From: Phymatolithon calcareum
Lineage: Eukaryota; Rhodophyta; Florideophyceae; Hapalidiales
Assembly: GCA_977006965.1 (NCBI GenBank)
Contig: OZ345382.1
Coordinates: 62,001 to 126,000 of the forward strand
Direction of reading: 5' to 3'
Length of the DNA stretch: 64,000 nt
Shown here: positions 43,112 to 53,490 of the stretch, one piece after another
Layout of the letters: each line of letters opens with the position of its first letter
Position numbering within the stretch: position 1 is the stretch's first letter
Notes under the pieces: model-generated
Seen by the model: the letters and a program-made list of their open reading frames with translations, nothing else
Told to the model about the DNA's origin: nothing
The model's database searches: none
Position numbers and translations under genes: made by a program

Positions 43112-44960
43112 TGATGCTGTTCAGAATAATCATATTGCAAGCAGAAATATATATCCGGAATCTCCTGAAAGAGAAACTATTGTTCGCCTCCTAGAAGACG
43201 CAGTTCGTACTAAATTAAAATATGAGAATCATCAACAAGATGGAGACTTCACTGAAAAAATTGCCTCACTGCTTAATCCATCACTTGCACAAGTTTCAAG
43301 TCGATTTAATCTCAACGAGAGGCAAGATATTTCTTTCAGAATAGCGGGAAGCTATTTATTAGACTCCTTTAAAAGATCGTTACTTCTATTACCCCCTGGA
43401 AAACCCCTTCGTATGCATCTGTCTGGAGAAGGAGGAACTGGAAAATCAAGAGTAGTAGAAGCACTTCGTTTTCTATCCAACGGCTGGGGAAAGCCAGATG
43501 CTATAGTCACACTGGCTTCCACAGGTATTGCAGCTGTACAGATAAGCGGAGAAACAGTCCATTCAAAACTTAAAAATTTTCAGAACAAAAAGCCAACACT
43601 AGCACAACTGGAGGAGTGGTCTAAAGTTTTCATGATTATCTGGGACGAGATTAGCATGACTGGTCAATCACTATTTGCTAAGTCCATGAAAAAAATTAAA
43701 ACTTTCCTTGGTACACAAACGGATTGTGATCCAAGAGTTCATATCGTTACTGCTGGGGATTTTGCACAACTTCCTCCATGTTTTGAAAAATATATTTTTT
43801 CTGCGCTTGCTCGTGAGGAAACTAATTATGTTGCTTTTACAGCTCAAGAAATGTGTAATTACAATTGTAATATAAGCGCAACTTACTCAACAAACCAGAA
43901 CTTAAAAGCAAATAACATCACAGGATATCACTTGTGGCAGTCATTTAAAATTGTTATAAAACTTACTGAGAATATGAGGCACAAATCTGATCCCTCATAT
44001 GGTCTATTGCTCAACAGACTAAGAAAAGGCAATCAAACTGTGCATGATTTCGAAGTTCTGAACAGCAGATACTTAGATCCATGTAATTTAACTTCAAAAG
44101 TACAGAAAGAGTTCCGTGACCAACAGGAGAAGAGTACCACGTTTCCTATCGCTGTTCAGGGAAACATCAGCAGACACTCGATTAACTGGCTTAGTACTGC
44201 GGAAATATCTAAAAACACTTCAGAGGTAGGTGTTCCTATCATTTGCCCGGCAATATTTAGTCCGGCAAAGAGAGGAACAAAACCAACACCAGACGAACTA
44301 ACTGAACTATTCAGACTTGGTGATAATTAACTTGAAAGGCTTTCTCCATTGCTGCCACTTATTCCCGGTATGCTTGTATATTTGACGCATAACATCAATC
44401 CAACAGTAGGTCAAGCAAACGGCTCAACAGGCTTTGTCGTTGGTTGTCAGTTTCCGAAAGAAACAGTTTTCAATTCCATATTAATTAAGGGAGCCCCAAT
44501 GAAGATATCATCTTCTCTTCCGGAAATTGTATATGTGACTTTCGATCAATTAAAATCAAATAAAAGATTTCCGGGAGTTCCAGAATTCTACCCAGAAAAT
44601 ACTATTCCTATACTCCCCCATGCACTTGTATTAAGGGTCAGTTGCTTGATTAACAGAAGTTTTGGTGTTAAAATGACCCAAATACCATTGTCGCCATCTT
44701 TTGCGGCTACAACGTACAAACTTCAGGGATTAACTTGCGATGCAATTATATCATATATATTCAATGAAGCGGGGAAGCAGTCAACATCTCTTTACGTATT
44801 GGCATCTCGTGTAAAAACCTTAAAAGGTTTATTTTTGTGCCGAAAACTCACAACTAAGGACTTTTATTTTTTCAGACCATCGAAAGAAGTTCTTGCGGAA
44901 GAGGAAAGGCTGGAAAATCTGTGCGAACTGACGTTAGAGAATTATTTTAAAGGAAATATT
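43112..44960 (+). pseudogene. Helitron PIF1-like helicase part
   Basis: Frame-shifted by one base from the Rep part near 43100; from there it is open upstream of the first Met (NDAVQNNHIASRN...). Walker A is SGEGGTGKSRV (43425 onward). Walker B is IIWDEISM, followed by AGDFAQLPP. After the in-frame TAA at 44328 come PGMLVYLTHN and the motif V/VI region AATTYKLQGLTCDA plus VLASRVKTLKGLF. This is a superfamily 1B 5'-3' DNA helicase, needed for strand displacement. Confidence 0.92.
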
Positions 44961-45911
44961 CTTCCCGATTTGGCGAACAAATATTTCAAAAATGCACATC
45001 CTATCAAAAAGAGAAAAAGTGAAGACATTGAAATTGATCTTTATCCTCCTAAAAAGAAGGAAAAATCGATAATATTGCGAAGTAATCTTTCACCAGTGAT
45101 TCCCAATTGTACAGTTAATATAAATGAATCAGATCTAGTACTCTCGCGTTTTAATATACTTCTACCTCTCGTCAATTCAAATGCAGTGCAAAGAATGTAT
45201 AAATCATACCTGGTGTCAATTAAAAATACTTTAAGTGCTCCAGCTCTTTCATTTGGAGCTTTTCAAAACCATGATGTGAATCCTCATGCAACACTTTGGA
45301 ATATTGTAGATGTTCCTGGTGATGGAAACTGCTGGCTCTATGCTACAATTTTTTCCATTTATTGCTGCACATTACGTTTTGGAAACGGTGTATGGTTAGA
45401 TCCACAGGACTGTAGAAATAAATTAGCTTCTTTTCTTCACCATGTATCAAATCAAGATGAATTGGCAAGAGTTTGTTTCCTACGAAATATGAATTTATAT
45501 GGTTCCCAAAGAGGAGTTTCTCTCCAACAACTGTCTACATCTCTCAATTATGGAAACTCTCTACACATGATATCATCAATTCTGAATATTGGAACTCCAA
45601 ATTCATGCTTATGGGCGGGTGATACTGGTGATGAATTGAATTTACTCTCCGTCATACTCAATCAATCAATAATACCTTACACTGCTTCATTTACGCGACC
45701 AAGCCGACCTGTAACAGAACTAAAGTCCACTATTGGATTTTTAACCCCTAGTTCCGTATAGAGTCCTTATCCAAACATCTCAATTGGACAGCCTGGAGTG
45801 CCATTCAAAATTCCAATACTTTTTACTGGGGGAAACCATTTTCAAGCCCTTATCCCACCTTCAAACATTGATTTATTTTCATTGCCAACTTGGAATTTTT
45901 CCTCTACTTAG
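44961..45911 (+). pseudogene. Helitron C-terminal OTU-like cysteine protease domain
   Basis: Linked in frame behind the helicase. A Lys-rich linker (KKRKSEDIEIDLYPPKKK) leads to VDVPGDGNCWLYATIFSI, the OTU Asp/Cys loop. A TAG at 45759 precedes the histidine block (PILFTGGNHFQALIP), which is still readable in the same frame to TAG 45911. Thus the catalytic Cys and His are on either side of the stop. OTU proteases cleave ubiquitin chains or process polyproteins; the role in Helitrons is unsettled. Confidence 0.88.
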
Positions 45912-48499
45912 TTCTATGCGTCTGATGGGACTGATATTATGAGATTCGATCTTATAGTCTGGAAAGTGTTTTGCAATACTTCTTTTCCGATCGACTGATC
46001 CTCTATGCTTTTTTTCAGCTGGTTAATTTTTTTCAGTTACAACTTCTCTCATTCGTCTTCTTGCTTCTTTGCAATTTTGGTGTACCTGTTTCGAAGTTAT
46101 TTGAAGAAATGTTTGTACCGGAAGTCCCGATGTTCTATCTGTAAAACTTCATCAATCGCCTTCAAAACTTTAATACCCAATCGCCAACAAGAGCAGGTAC
46201 ATTTCTGAACTGAACGTTGCTCTCATTTGCAAACAGTCTCGGTAATCATATACAAGCTAGGAAAATAAATATCATCATGAAACATATATAATGAGTGATG
46301 ATCTGAAAACAGTGCAATAGATTCTGAACCAAAGTGCAATTTAACCTCCAGTTTGGTAACTAGTCATCTTTACAATAAAATTCATTATTTCGAAAAAAAA
46401 ATATTCATACGTGGCTCAAAAACATCCAAGATACCGTAGACAAAATCCAAATGGGAGATGTACTGCTATCTATTCGGAAAGTTATAATTGCAACAGAGCC
46501 CCGGTATATCACAGAACAGAAGGCACTCGGAAGAAGAATTAACCAGTCCTGGAAAGAAGTGCCCGGTGCAGGATTCGTGTCCTGCCCAGTCCATGTTTTG
46601 GGAAAGCAGAGAAGATTACGGCTCCATTTTGTCGTACAATGTGAGACGACATTCTCAAAAGCATGTCGACCTCTGTAGGGTTCTGTAATTCTCAGGATAG
46701 GAAAGAAAATAAACTATCTTTTGTTCTGAAAGATTTCCTACGGTGCTCCGAGTTTTCCAACATCACCAATCTCTTTCAAAAGTACGAAGAACTTATCAGT
46801 GTTTCAGACAGACACATTTCACAACGTGATGTATGAAATTCGCAGTGTAACAGGTTAGGCAAGATGAACCGCAATGTAGACACACTCAGCCAAAAAGGAA
46901 ACGACAGGAACGTAAGTTTAAGATAAGAACCATATCAAGTAGGAAACTATGTCATTGGAATTTTCTTTGCACAGTCGCGGTAAAACAGATGCGAAAATTA
47001 GAGAGAGATTAGTTCTGAAAACAGTGTACATGTTCTAGACTTTTAAGCATAGGTCCGCATTCCACCGTCATAACCAGTAAATTTGATCTTTGATTTTCAA
47101 TTACTGCAGCAATTTGCCGGTCATACTATCTCCCATTACATTGAAGTCTGAGATCGACCAAACTCTGAAAAATAGTTTAAACCTCATGTCCAAGAAGAGT
47201 CTTCCCATTACTCAAAAAGAGATATTTTCCTTCACATTCTTTGCCAAAATGTAGACTTTGGACGTCAGGTTGGACGTAAAATTTCCTCGTGTATATGGCC
47301 ACACTTGTGTCATTGCATATGGCATGTTGAAGTAATTTTTAACAGACTACGTTTCTGTCACTAAAATTTAATCTTATTTCGTGAGGCCTGTTGGTCAATT
47401 GTTACGTGAATGTGGTGTGGATTTCGTTTAACGACATCTGATTCTATTCAAATTTTTCCTGTTACTAGTCTTTACTCCTTTTTTGTACAGGTCTACATGA
47501 GACGTTCTCTTCCCCGATTTTCATAATATTCATTTATACTTTCAGGTAATCATAGTACAGAAAATTGTTCCTTCAAGTTTTCTGTACTTTTTCATTCTTC
47601 CTTCTTTTCTAACACACAACTCTCTGACCAGATTCAATGTTCTTCGTTGCCATTAGTCGCAGGATTGTTGATCGATTTGAATCAAGGTTCATCGGAAGGA
47701 GCTCTGCTTGGCGTGTTCGCTGCGTGAGGGACAGACGAATGCAAGCCGGCGCAGCGAGAGCGATTGAAAACTTGGCGGAAAACCGAACCGGTGGTGGAAG
47801 AAGACGAAACGAGCCGGCGCAGAGTCGTACAGAGAAGAGAGTCGGGCAGCGATTACGCTATGTTGGTCCTGTGGCGGCGGGTCCGCATGAGGCGAAATGA
47901 AGAGTTCAAAACGAAACTTTTCAATAAGATACCAGATTCGAGACCCACTGCAGGACGATTTTCTGGAACAGTCTCTAATTGTCGCTCGAGCACAGCCAGA
48001 TCGTCTCCATCGGACAGTACGTGCAGTACAGCAGCGCCTGTCGAGCACAGAGAGATGGCGCACAGAACCCGGAGTCATTCTGATACGGTTGTGGATTGCT
48101 GTGATGTAGGTATAAGACCGTCAGGTCGCAAGGTAAAAAAAGCAAAAGGGCAAATAGACCTAAACTTTAGATTTCAAGTTTTACAAAACTGTGCATTATA
48201 GTTCTAAAAAGGCAATATTTTCATCGAAAGTGTCTTTCCAAGTTTTCTCGAGGTTTTCCAAAGATAAAATGAGAACAACCCGGAAGAAGCAGGACAATTT
48301 TCATTTGACAAGTACATGCTTTTTATTGGATATAGTGGCGTTCCCATTTTCTCAATGTCCCATTTTCCCAGTTGGGAACTATTCGTTCATCGGCCCTTAC
48401 TCGGGCCTTCACAGGGAAAGAAATTCGAATTAAGGAGGTATTAGAAAAAGAGAAGAGATATGAGTATCAAAAACAGCGAGAAGCTGCCCTATTACTCAA
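45912..48499. other. No supported gene; AT-rich then locally GC-rich
   Basis: 45912-47600 is AT-rich with only short frames. 47640-48130 is richer in GC with overlapping frames (87-145 codons), Arg-rich and unrecognised, possibly a relic of a transposon protein. Confidence 0.45.
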
Positions 48500-49252
48500 T
48501 TTGAGGCTTTAGGAGCTTTTAAAATAAATCAACATATTTCCCCCGGCGGACCACCATGGTATCGGTTTCTGTGCCAACAAAGTTCGCTCAAATGAATCAC
48601 CTTGATCTGCAATCAACAAATCTTCAAATATGCCCGGTTCCGATGACAGATATCCATTCAGAAACTGTGTATGTCATACCCAGCTTATCTTCATCCTTTC
48701 CCCCTGTCGTTTACAATGCTTCAATTGTAGATCGTGCAGCATAAGACCACCTTCTTTCGCCCGCCCTTGTCTATCTTCCCAAAAGATGAGCTTGCAAAGA
48801 CTCAACCCGTTGAGAAGGCGCACGACTGCCAAAACAAAACCTTTGTCGACGTTCCACATTCAACTCAAAACTGAAATGGGCATCCAAGCCTGGTTTCGCA
48901 ACACACAAAGACTTGTGTACAGATCGACGATCCTGTGGTCTACCAAAACACCATGCGTTCTCTGCAGCTTTACAAATCTGGCTTCTACGATTTTAAGGCT
49001 GAGGGCGAGTTCTGCGTTCAAGTTTCGGCCTCCTGGGCCTTGCTCTTCGCCAAATTCAATGCTCTGCTTCTCCAACAGTGAAGCATATTGGCCACATGCA
49101 CCTTCAAAATCTCCATGTTCACTTGCGAAGAAACCAACTGCGCTTGCTGCAACTGCCAGCGATATAGGAAACCCACCGCAATGCTTTAGGATCCTCACAA
49201 TACTCTTTCTCACGTCCCCGGTGACTTCTACCGAAACGAAAATATAGCGCAC
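48500..49252 (-). pseudogene. NB-ARC-WD40 family relic with in-frame stops
   Basis: One continuous frame aligns with residues ~395-640 of the intact gene. It includes RKSIVRILKHCGGFPISLAVA (GLPL motif), SLCVLRNQAWMPISVLS, MLHDLQLKHCK (MHD-like) and PIPWWSAGGNMLIYFKSS (PWW block). Two in-frame stops break it: TGA after ISVLS (48860) and TGA after KISWV (48674), the second where the intact protein has the Trp of WHRKLL. Walker A and the WD40 propeller are absent from this fragment. WD40 scraps lie nearby at 49593 and 50345 but in the wrong order. Confidence 0.8.
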
Positions 49253-49592
49253 TCAGGAACGCCCACGCGTGGAACAGTGGTTTTAGCTGCTTCGTTAGTA
49301 TTCACGTGTGATGTGTGCTAGTATCTGCAGAAGAAACCACAGCAGCGCAACTCCCAACACAAACTCTGTGTATAGCATACACAGATTTTTGATTTAGATC
49401 ACTTGCGCTTTGTTTGGTTCCCCCCTCAGCTCGCTTTAAAGCTTTATATATTCCACTAGCTGTACAAAGCGTTTACGCTCATGTCATACAAATATTCAAT
49501 ATCTTCAGTTACAATTAAGGTATTGGTATCTCTGTGAATAACAAAGCAAACAGATGTTAATGCCAGCGTCCAACGCGTCAGAAATATCCTGT

Positions 49593-49835
49593 CTAATATC
49601 GTCTTCCGCACTGATTTAGGACCCAAACGTAATGACTGTTACCGGCTCTGGCTCCAAGTTTCCGTGGGGTCCGAACCCAGAAACCAACTCTTTTGTCTGA
49701 AGATCCCGAAAAAATTTGACTTCCGTCTCCACTTACGGGAACGCTCGTTACAATTGGTCCATATCCACGAAATATTCCCCGTATGCATTTTCCGGCTACG
49801 ATCAATTGCTCCACGTTAAGAGTTTGTGCTCGCAA
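49593..49835 (-). pseudogene. WD40 fragment
   Basis: Reads IFRGYGPIVTSVPVSGDG then FSGSSDKRVGFW, one degenerate WD40 blade. It is upstream of the NB-ARC relic on the minus strand, so the order is not that of the intact gene. Confidence 0.55.
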
Positions 49836-49934
49836 ACGCAGATATTTCCTTGCCTCAACTAATTTGCTTCCACTTACTCAATCCCACTGTTATAGCGATG
49901 AATCTCGATCCTATAACATACAACCACCCTACGG

Positions 49935-50070
49935 TCCTGATTAACACATATTCCCATTTTTGGTCTTAATTGATAATAAATCAATTACTTGTGGTCCAGA
50001 CTCATCATGAGCCTCGCTCTAGAACCGCTGTGCACATCACCAGCACAAAGGGGACACAAAACGGACACGT
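49935..50070. repeat. Dispersed repeat, diverged copy
   Basis: Shares GTGGTCCAGACTCATCATGA plus GCCTCG with 53400-53440 and with the tandem array at 58745-59395. Surrounding sequence is only loosely similar. Confidence 0.65.
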
Positions 50071-50344
50071 CACGCATCTTTAAAAGTGATCTCACTACGC
50101 ATTTAGAAATTCAAAGAATCATCGTGCACATGGAGTGATTCTACCACGCAATATCCGTTTTCTGCACACCAAACTTCCCTCATCACATTTCTTCTCAATG
50201 TATTCATCTTCAGATAAGATCCCCATCAATCGTGACAATAATACTTTCCTGACTCCACCACATTACGAACTTACTTGCGTCTATATCTGTCACGTGGAAC
50301 GGAGAAAGATTGTTGCGACCATTCCATGGAAAAGATACCCCACT

Positions 50345-50591
50345 GTGATGCATTGAAATTGGCAATGATAGAATTCATACTGTGCCGGGATCCGTGGAAA
50401 AAATCGTTCGTGTATGGGATGATCAGAGCGCTGAATGGATACTGAGATCTCTCCTAAAACACTATAGTAAGTTGCAATATGTGAAAAGAAAATTCGCGTT
50501 ATCGATATCTTTGGATAACGATGTTTATTGTGAGATGGGAAAGTTGGAAATGTTTTTTTCGAATCTCTTCGTGGCTACAAGAACACTGTAA
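50345..50591 (+). pseudogene. WD40 fragment
   Basis: Reads VPGSVEKIVRVWDDQSAEW, the second half of a WD40 blade (cf. SGSQDGTIRLWD), followed by unrelated sequence. Opposite strand to the nearby relic. Confidence 0.45.
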
Positions 50592-50840
50592 TATTCGTCA
50601 CAATGAGTGGTGATGGATGACCAAAGTGGCATGGAGGATATTTTGAACTCTAACCATCCATCACCACCAATGTGAGCTAGAACAACTATGAATTGCAATC
50701 ACATTTAGTACTCTAATATTACTTTCCATCCTTGGGCAAACGTTTGTCATAAAAAATCACCCACGAATACTAAGCCACACCCACTCTATCTGCAAAAACC
50801 TATCTTCTCGCCTATCCTGGTAAAGAGAAACCAAGCAAAG

Positions 50841-51923
50841 ATGCTACCCAGGAGGGACAATCATCGGTATTATGGCCGTGAAAGAAATGAGAGCTCTACA
50901 CACCGACAGTACAGCTCGAGTAGATCATTTGGACAGTCCTCATCTTATTTCCCGTCCCCCTTCGCCTCCGGTACTAATCGAAACGGCGCGATATGGCCTC
51001 CAGTATTGCGTTCTGTTGCGTTTCCGGCAGACCATTCGGTGCACGCAACGGAGGCTCAAAACCTTCCTTCAACTCCAGACGTTTGTATGTGGACGTTGCA
51101 CAAGAACTGTTGTTTACCAGAGCCAGAAAATCCGGAATTCGCTCGAGGGTTAGTTTTGAAAGGTTTCAATAGATACGATCGACACCCTGGGTCTCTAGCG
51201 GCAGTTAACTCAATACGAAAACGAATTTGGTTCCTTAAAAACGCGATCAAAATAGCAGACGGTCCACAATGGACGAAAACAATGGGCTCAAAATTAAGCA
51301 TCGGAAGTCTAAAGCAAATGATGGCTAGTTTACGATGTGCAACCGAGGATATTGAAGTGCAGAGCAACACGATATTTCCAGGGTGTTCAAAGCCTATATT
51401 CAGAAACACAAACTGGGCACATCACAGGGAACACGCAAAAAGTACTCGAGACTACTATGTCGTCCATCCGAACAATCAGCATAATGTTGTCACCCGATTG
51501 GAAATCATTCTACGAAACATTATACCGTCCTTTCCATCTTATGACACGGTGCGCAAAAAAATGGACCTGTCCATACTACAAGCAATGTACCATGAGAAAG
51601 AGAAAGCGAAAAGAAAAAAGGAGGCGGACATAAGAAAGCGCGCTCAGGGAGCTTCAAGAGCAAAAAGATTTCGTGCAAATCGAAAGAGAATCCTTAATGA
51701 CAAGGAACACAAGAACCACAAGTATGTTAAAGAATTGTACACAAAACAATTAGAGAAAGCTAAAATTTATAAAAAAACAGAAAGTGAGTGGATATTGTTT
51801 ATGGTAGATGAAACTCAGCAATTAGGCGGGATAGTATTTCGACCGTTTTATCTCTCTTATCTCACACACTCGCAGCTTCTTCGCGTCATCGCCACCGCAA
51901 CGCTGAAGGATTTCTGCCGATAA
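50841..51923 (+). CDS. Unrecognised 360-residue basic protein
   Basis: A clean ATG frame in otherwise degraded surroundings. Residues 1-80 are Ser-rich. The middle (LPSTPDVCMWTLHKNCCLPE, RKRIWFLKNAIKIADGPQW) looks globular. Residues 240-320 are a Lys/Arg-rich helix (HEKEKAKRKKEADIRKRAQG). The last ~30 codons run into DNA that is antisense to the ORF at 51822-52436, with an abrupt rise in GC near 51830, so the original C-terminus may be lost. Probably a transposon-borne or lineage-specific protein. Confidence 0.5.
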   Translation: MLPRRDNHRYYGRERNESSTHRQYSSSRSFGQSSSYFPSPFASGTNRNGAIWPPVLRSVAFPADHSVHATEAQNLPSTPDVCMWTLHKNCCLPEPENPEFARGLVLKGFNRYDRHPGSLAAVNSIRKRIWFLKNAIKIADGPQWTKTMGSKLSIGSLKQMMASLRCATEDIEVQSNTIFPGCSKPIFRNTNWAHHREHAKSTRDYYVVHPNNQHNVVTRLEIILRNIIPSFPSYDTVRKKMDLSILQAMYHEKEKAKRKKEADIRKRAQGASRAKRFRANRKRILNDKEHKNHKYVKELYTKQLEKAKIYKKTESEWILFMVDETQQLGGIVFRPFYLSYLTHSQLLRVIATATLKDFCR

Positions 51924-52436
51924 TACCAACACACATTCTTCTTCTGAGTCAATGATTACACCGCTGTTCACATCAACTACGACGGCGTGATCTACGCGAG
52001 AGCCCTCACGCAGCCGAACAAGGAAGACACCTTCGCGCCTCGCCGATAATGCTCGAAATGCGACTAGTCTATCAGCGCACTGTATTGTACGCTGCAACTC
52101 TGCATCGCGTACAATTCGGCACCCGATGACCGACTCCTTTGATCTATCTAGAACGCTTCTGTACATTCGAGCATCAATGGCAAGTAGGGTGCAAACACAC
52201 CGCGCCTCACTTGCTCCCGACACGGCAAACACTGCGTTAATTATTCCTGCCCGTACGCAGTCGTGCGTCAGTGCTGTTGCCATCGGTTGCCCGCGCACCG
52301 TACGCTTTACAGTCTCTGGCCATGAAACGTTTTTACGACCTGCTATGCCGCTGGTAATAACAGCCAAACCTGGATGTTGCCGTAGGAACGCGTGCACGTG
52401 CTCCGCGACGATTTCTGAACGGCTCCTCCGAGACAT
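51822..52436 (-). CDS. Possible cysteine-peptidase-like protein
   Basis: 204 residues, GC-rich and intact. Cys60 lies in HDCVRAGIINAV, recalling the C-x3-A-x2-N-A helix of papain-like transposon proteases. His150 lies in VDHAVVVDVNSGVIID, recalling the H-A-V...D strand that completes such a triad. Spacing is plausible but not proven. An N-terminal extension may come from the ORF at 52512-52931 through an intron or frameshift. It is convergent with and overlaps the ORF at 50841-51923. Identity inferred from two motifs only. Confidence 0.4.
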   Translation of the reverse strand: MSRRSRSEIVAEHVHAFLRQHPGLAVITSGIAGRKNVSWPETVKRTVRGQPMATALTHDCVRAGIINAVFAVSGASEARCVCTLLAIDARMYRSVLDRSKESVIGCRIVRDAELQRTIQCADRLVAFRALSARREGVFLVRLREGSRVDHAVVVDVNSGVIIDSEEECVLVLSAEILQRCGGDDAKKLRVCEIREIKRSKYYPA

Positions 52437-52511
52437 TTGCCCCAGGTCGCATCAATCGGGTACGACGCAAATGGGCCCGTTACGATGCGTTGAAACTGCA
52501 CTGGTTGGAAA

Positions 52512-52931
52512 CTACATTTTTCCGTTGCGGGCGCCACGAAAGATGGCCGCATCCCATACTACAGGGTGATAGCTCTCGTGGCCAGACTTTGCTTGGGAAG
52601 AGGCATGAATGACACCGGAGACCATGGAGAATCCATTCTTGTCTGCGGTACCATCCCCAAGCACGAGAGACTCCACGAACCAGCGACCATCACTGTCGCT
52701 TGGCGAGCGTGGCGGAATCACTGCAAGCGAACGTGCTGAGACCACCGAAGAACTGCCAGGCAGCTCAGATTCGGGACCCCTGACGGCCGCCGATACCACG
52801 CCTTCTCGCACTTCCTCCAAACTAGAATCAACCCCACCACGCAGAGTACCCTGCTTTTTAGTTTTGGACCTTTTCCGGTGACGCCAGCGCCAGCCGCCGA
52901 CACGGTTTTTCTTGACAGTTTTGAATAGCAT
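52512..52931 (-). CDS. Unrecognised basic N-terminal ORF
   Basis: 139 residues starting MLFKTVKKNRVGGWRWRHRK, an NLS-like start, then acidic/Ser-rich sequence and VVWDAAIFRGARNGKM. A TATA box lies about 115 bp upstream. Most likely exon 1 or the 5' part of the peptidase-like gene just downstream; the join cannot be fixed by eye. Confidence 0.4.
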   Translation of the reverse strand: MLFKTVKKNRVGGWRWRHRKRSKTKKQGTLRGGVDSSLEEVREGVVSAAVRGPESELPGSSSVVSARSLAVIPPRSPSDSDGRWFVESLVLGDGTADKNGFSMVSGVIHASSQAKSGHESYHPVVWDAAIFRGARNGKM

Positions 52932-53490
52932 AACAGCTCACCTACGACCGATGACGGTAGTTACTCCACCTTGGCACTTTGCCAACTCTGCACGCTTTAC
53001 TTCTTTCTGGCCTTTTCTCACTGATTGTTACTCAATTCCAGCTTATATAGTGATCTATATGACCCATTTAAGGACCACTGTCCATGAGAGGGTGTAACCA
53101 AACGAAGTCGTTTTCAGTGGAAGAACATATGATTCTCAAAAGATAGAAATGCAACAATTTCCGTCCTACGACCAAACGCAAAGCAGCATAACAGTTCACC
53201 TAGGACCAATGACGCTAGTTACTCCACCTTGGCACTTTGCAAACTTAGCACGCTTTACTTCTTTATTGATTTTCTCGCTGTTTGCTACTCAATTCCAGCC
53301 TATATAGTAATCTACAGGACCCATTTTAGGACCACTGCCCCTGTGGTCCAGATATACAAATAATCCCCTTCTGGTCTAAATTAATGAGAAACCTTCCCCC
53401 ACATGGTCCAGACTCATCATGAGCCTCGACCGAGGATCACCGTGCAAGTTTGCAGTACTGAGCGGACATGCCCATAATTTTCACAAAGGG
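52915..53490. repeat. Dispersed repeat, two tandem partial units
   Basis: The block starting GCATAACAG-TCACCTA occurs at about 52928 and 53188, each followed by ACTCCACCTTGGCACTTTGC and a TATATAGT-ATCTA core. The second unit continues into GGACCACTGCCCCTGTGGTC, shared with the array at 58745-59395. Confidence 0.85.
53042..53050 (-). promoter_or_regulatory. TATA box CTATATAAG (minus strand)
   Basis: About 115 bp upstream of the ATG at 52931. A near copy sits in the adjacent repeat unit (about 53300) and variants in each unit at 58745-59395, so this repeat family carries a core-promoter-like site. Confidence 0.45.

Larger units (their letters stand above)
38894..45911 (+). mobile_element. Helitron with Rep, helicase and OTU domains, recently broken
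   Basis: About 2,300 codons of nearly continuous coding on one strand, AT-rich compared with host genes. Four lesions interrupt it: in-frame TAA at 41321, a frameshift near 43100, in-frame TAA at 44328 and in-frame TAG at 45759. Reading continues in the same frame through each stop (for example KIA-*-NNILQLEKPPP, GDN-*-LERLSPLL, SSV-*-SPYPNIS). Rolling-circle Rep plus PIF1-type helicase defines Helitrons, and an OTU domain is known from Helentron/Helitron2 relatives. The termini are not certain. A candidate 3' end is CTAG at 46360-46363, preceded by a weak ACCAAA/TTTGGT stem. Confidence 0.93.

Noticed and set aside
46255-46258. CTAG as the Helitron 3' terminus
   Set aside because: No convincing hairpin immediately upstream. 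The alternative at 46360 has only a weak 6-bp stem, so the end is left undefined.
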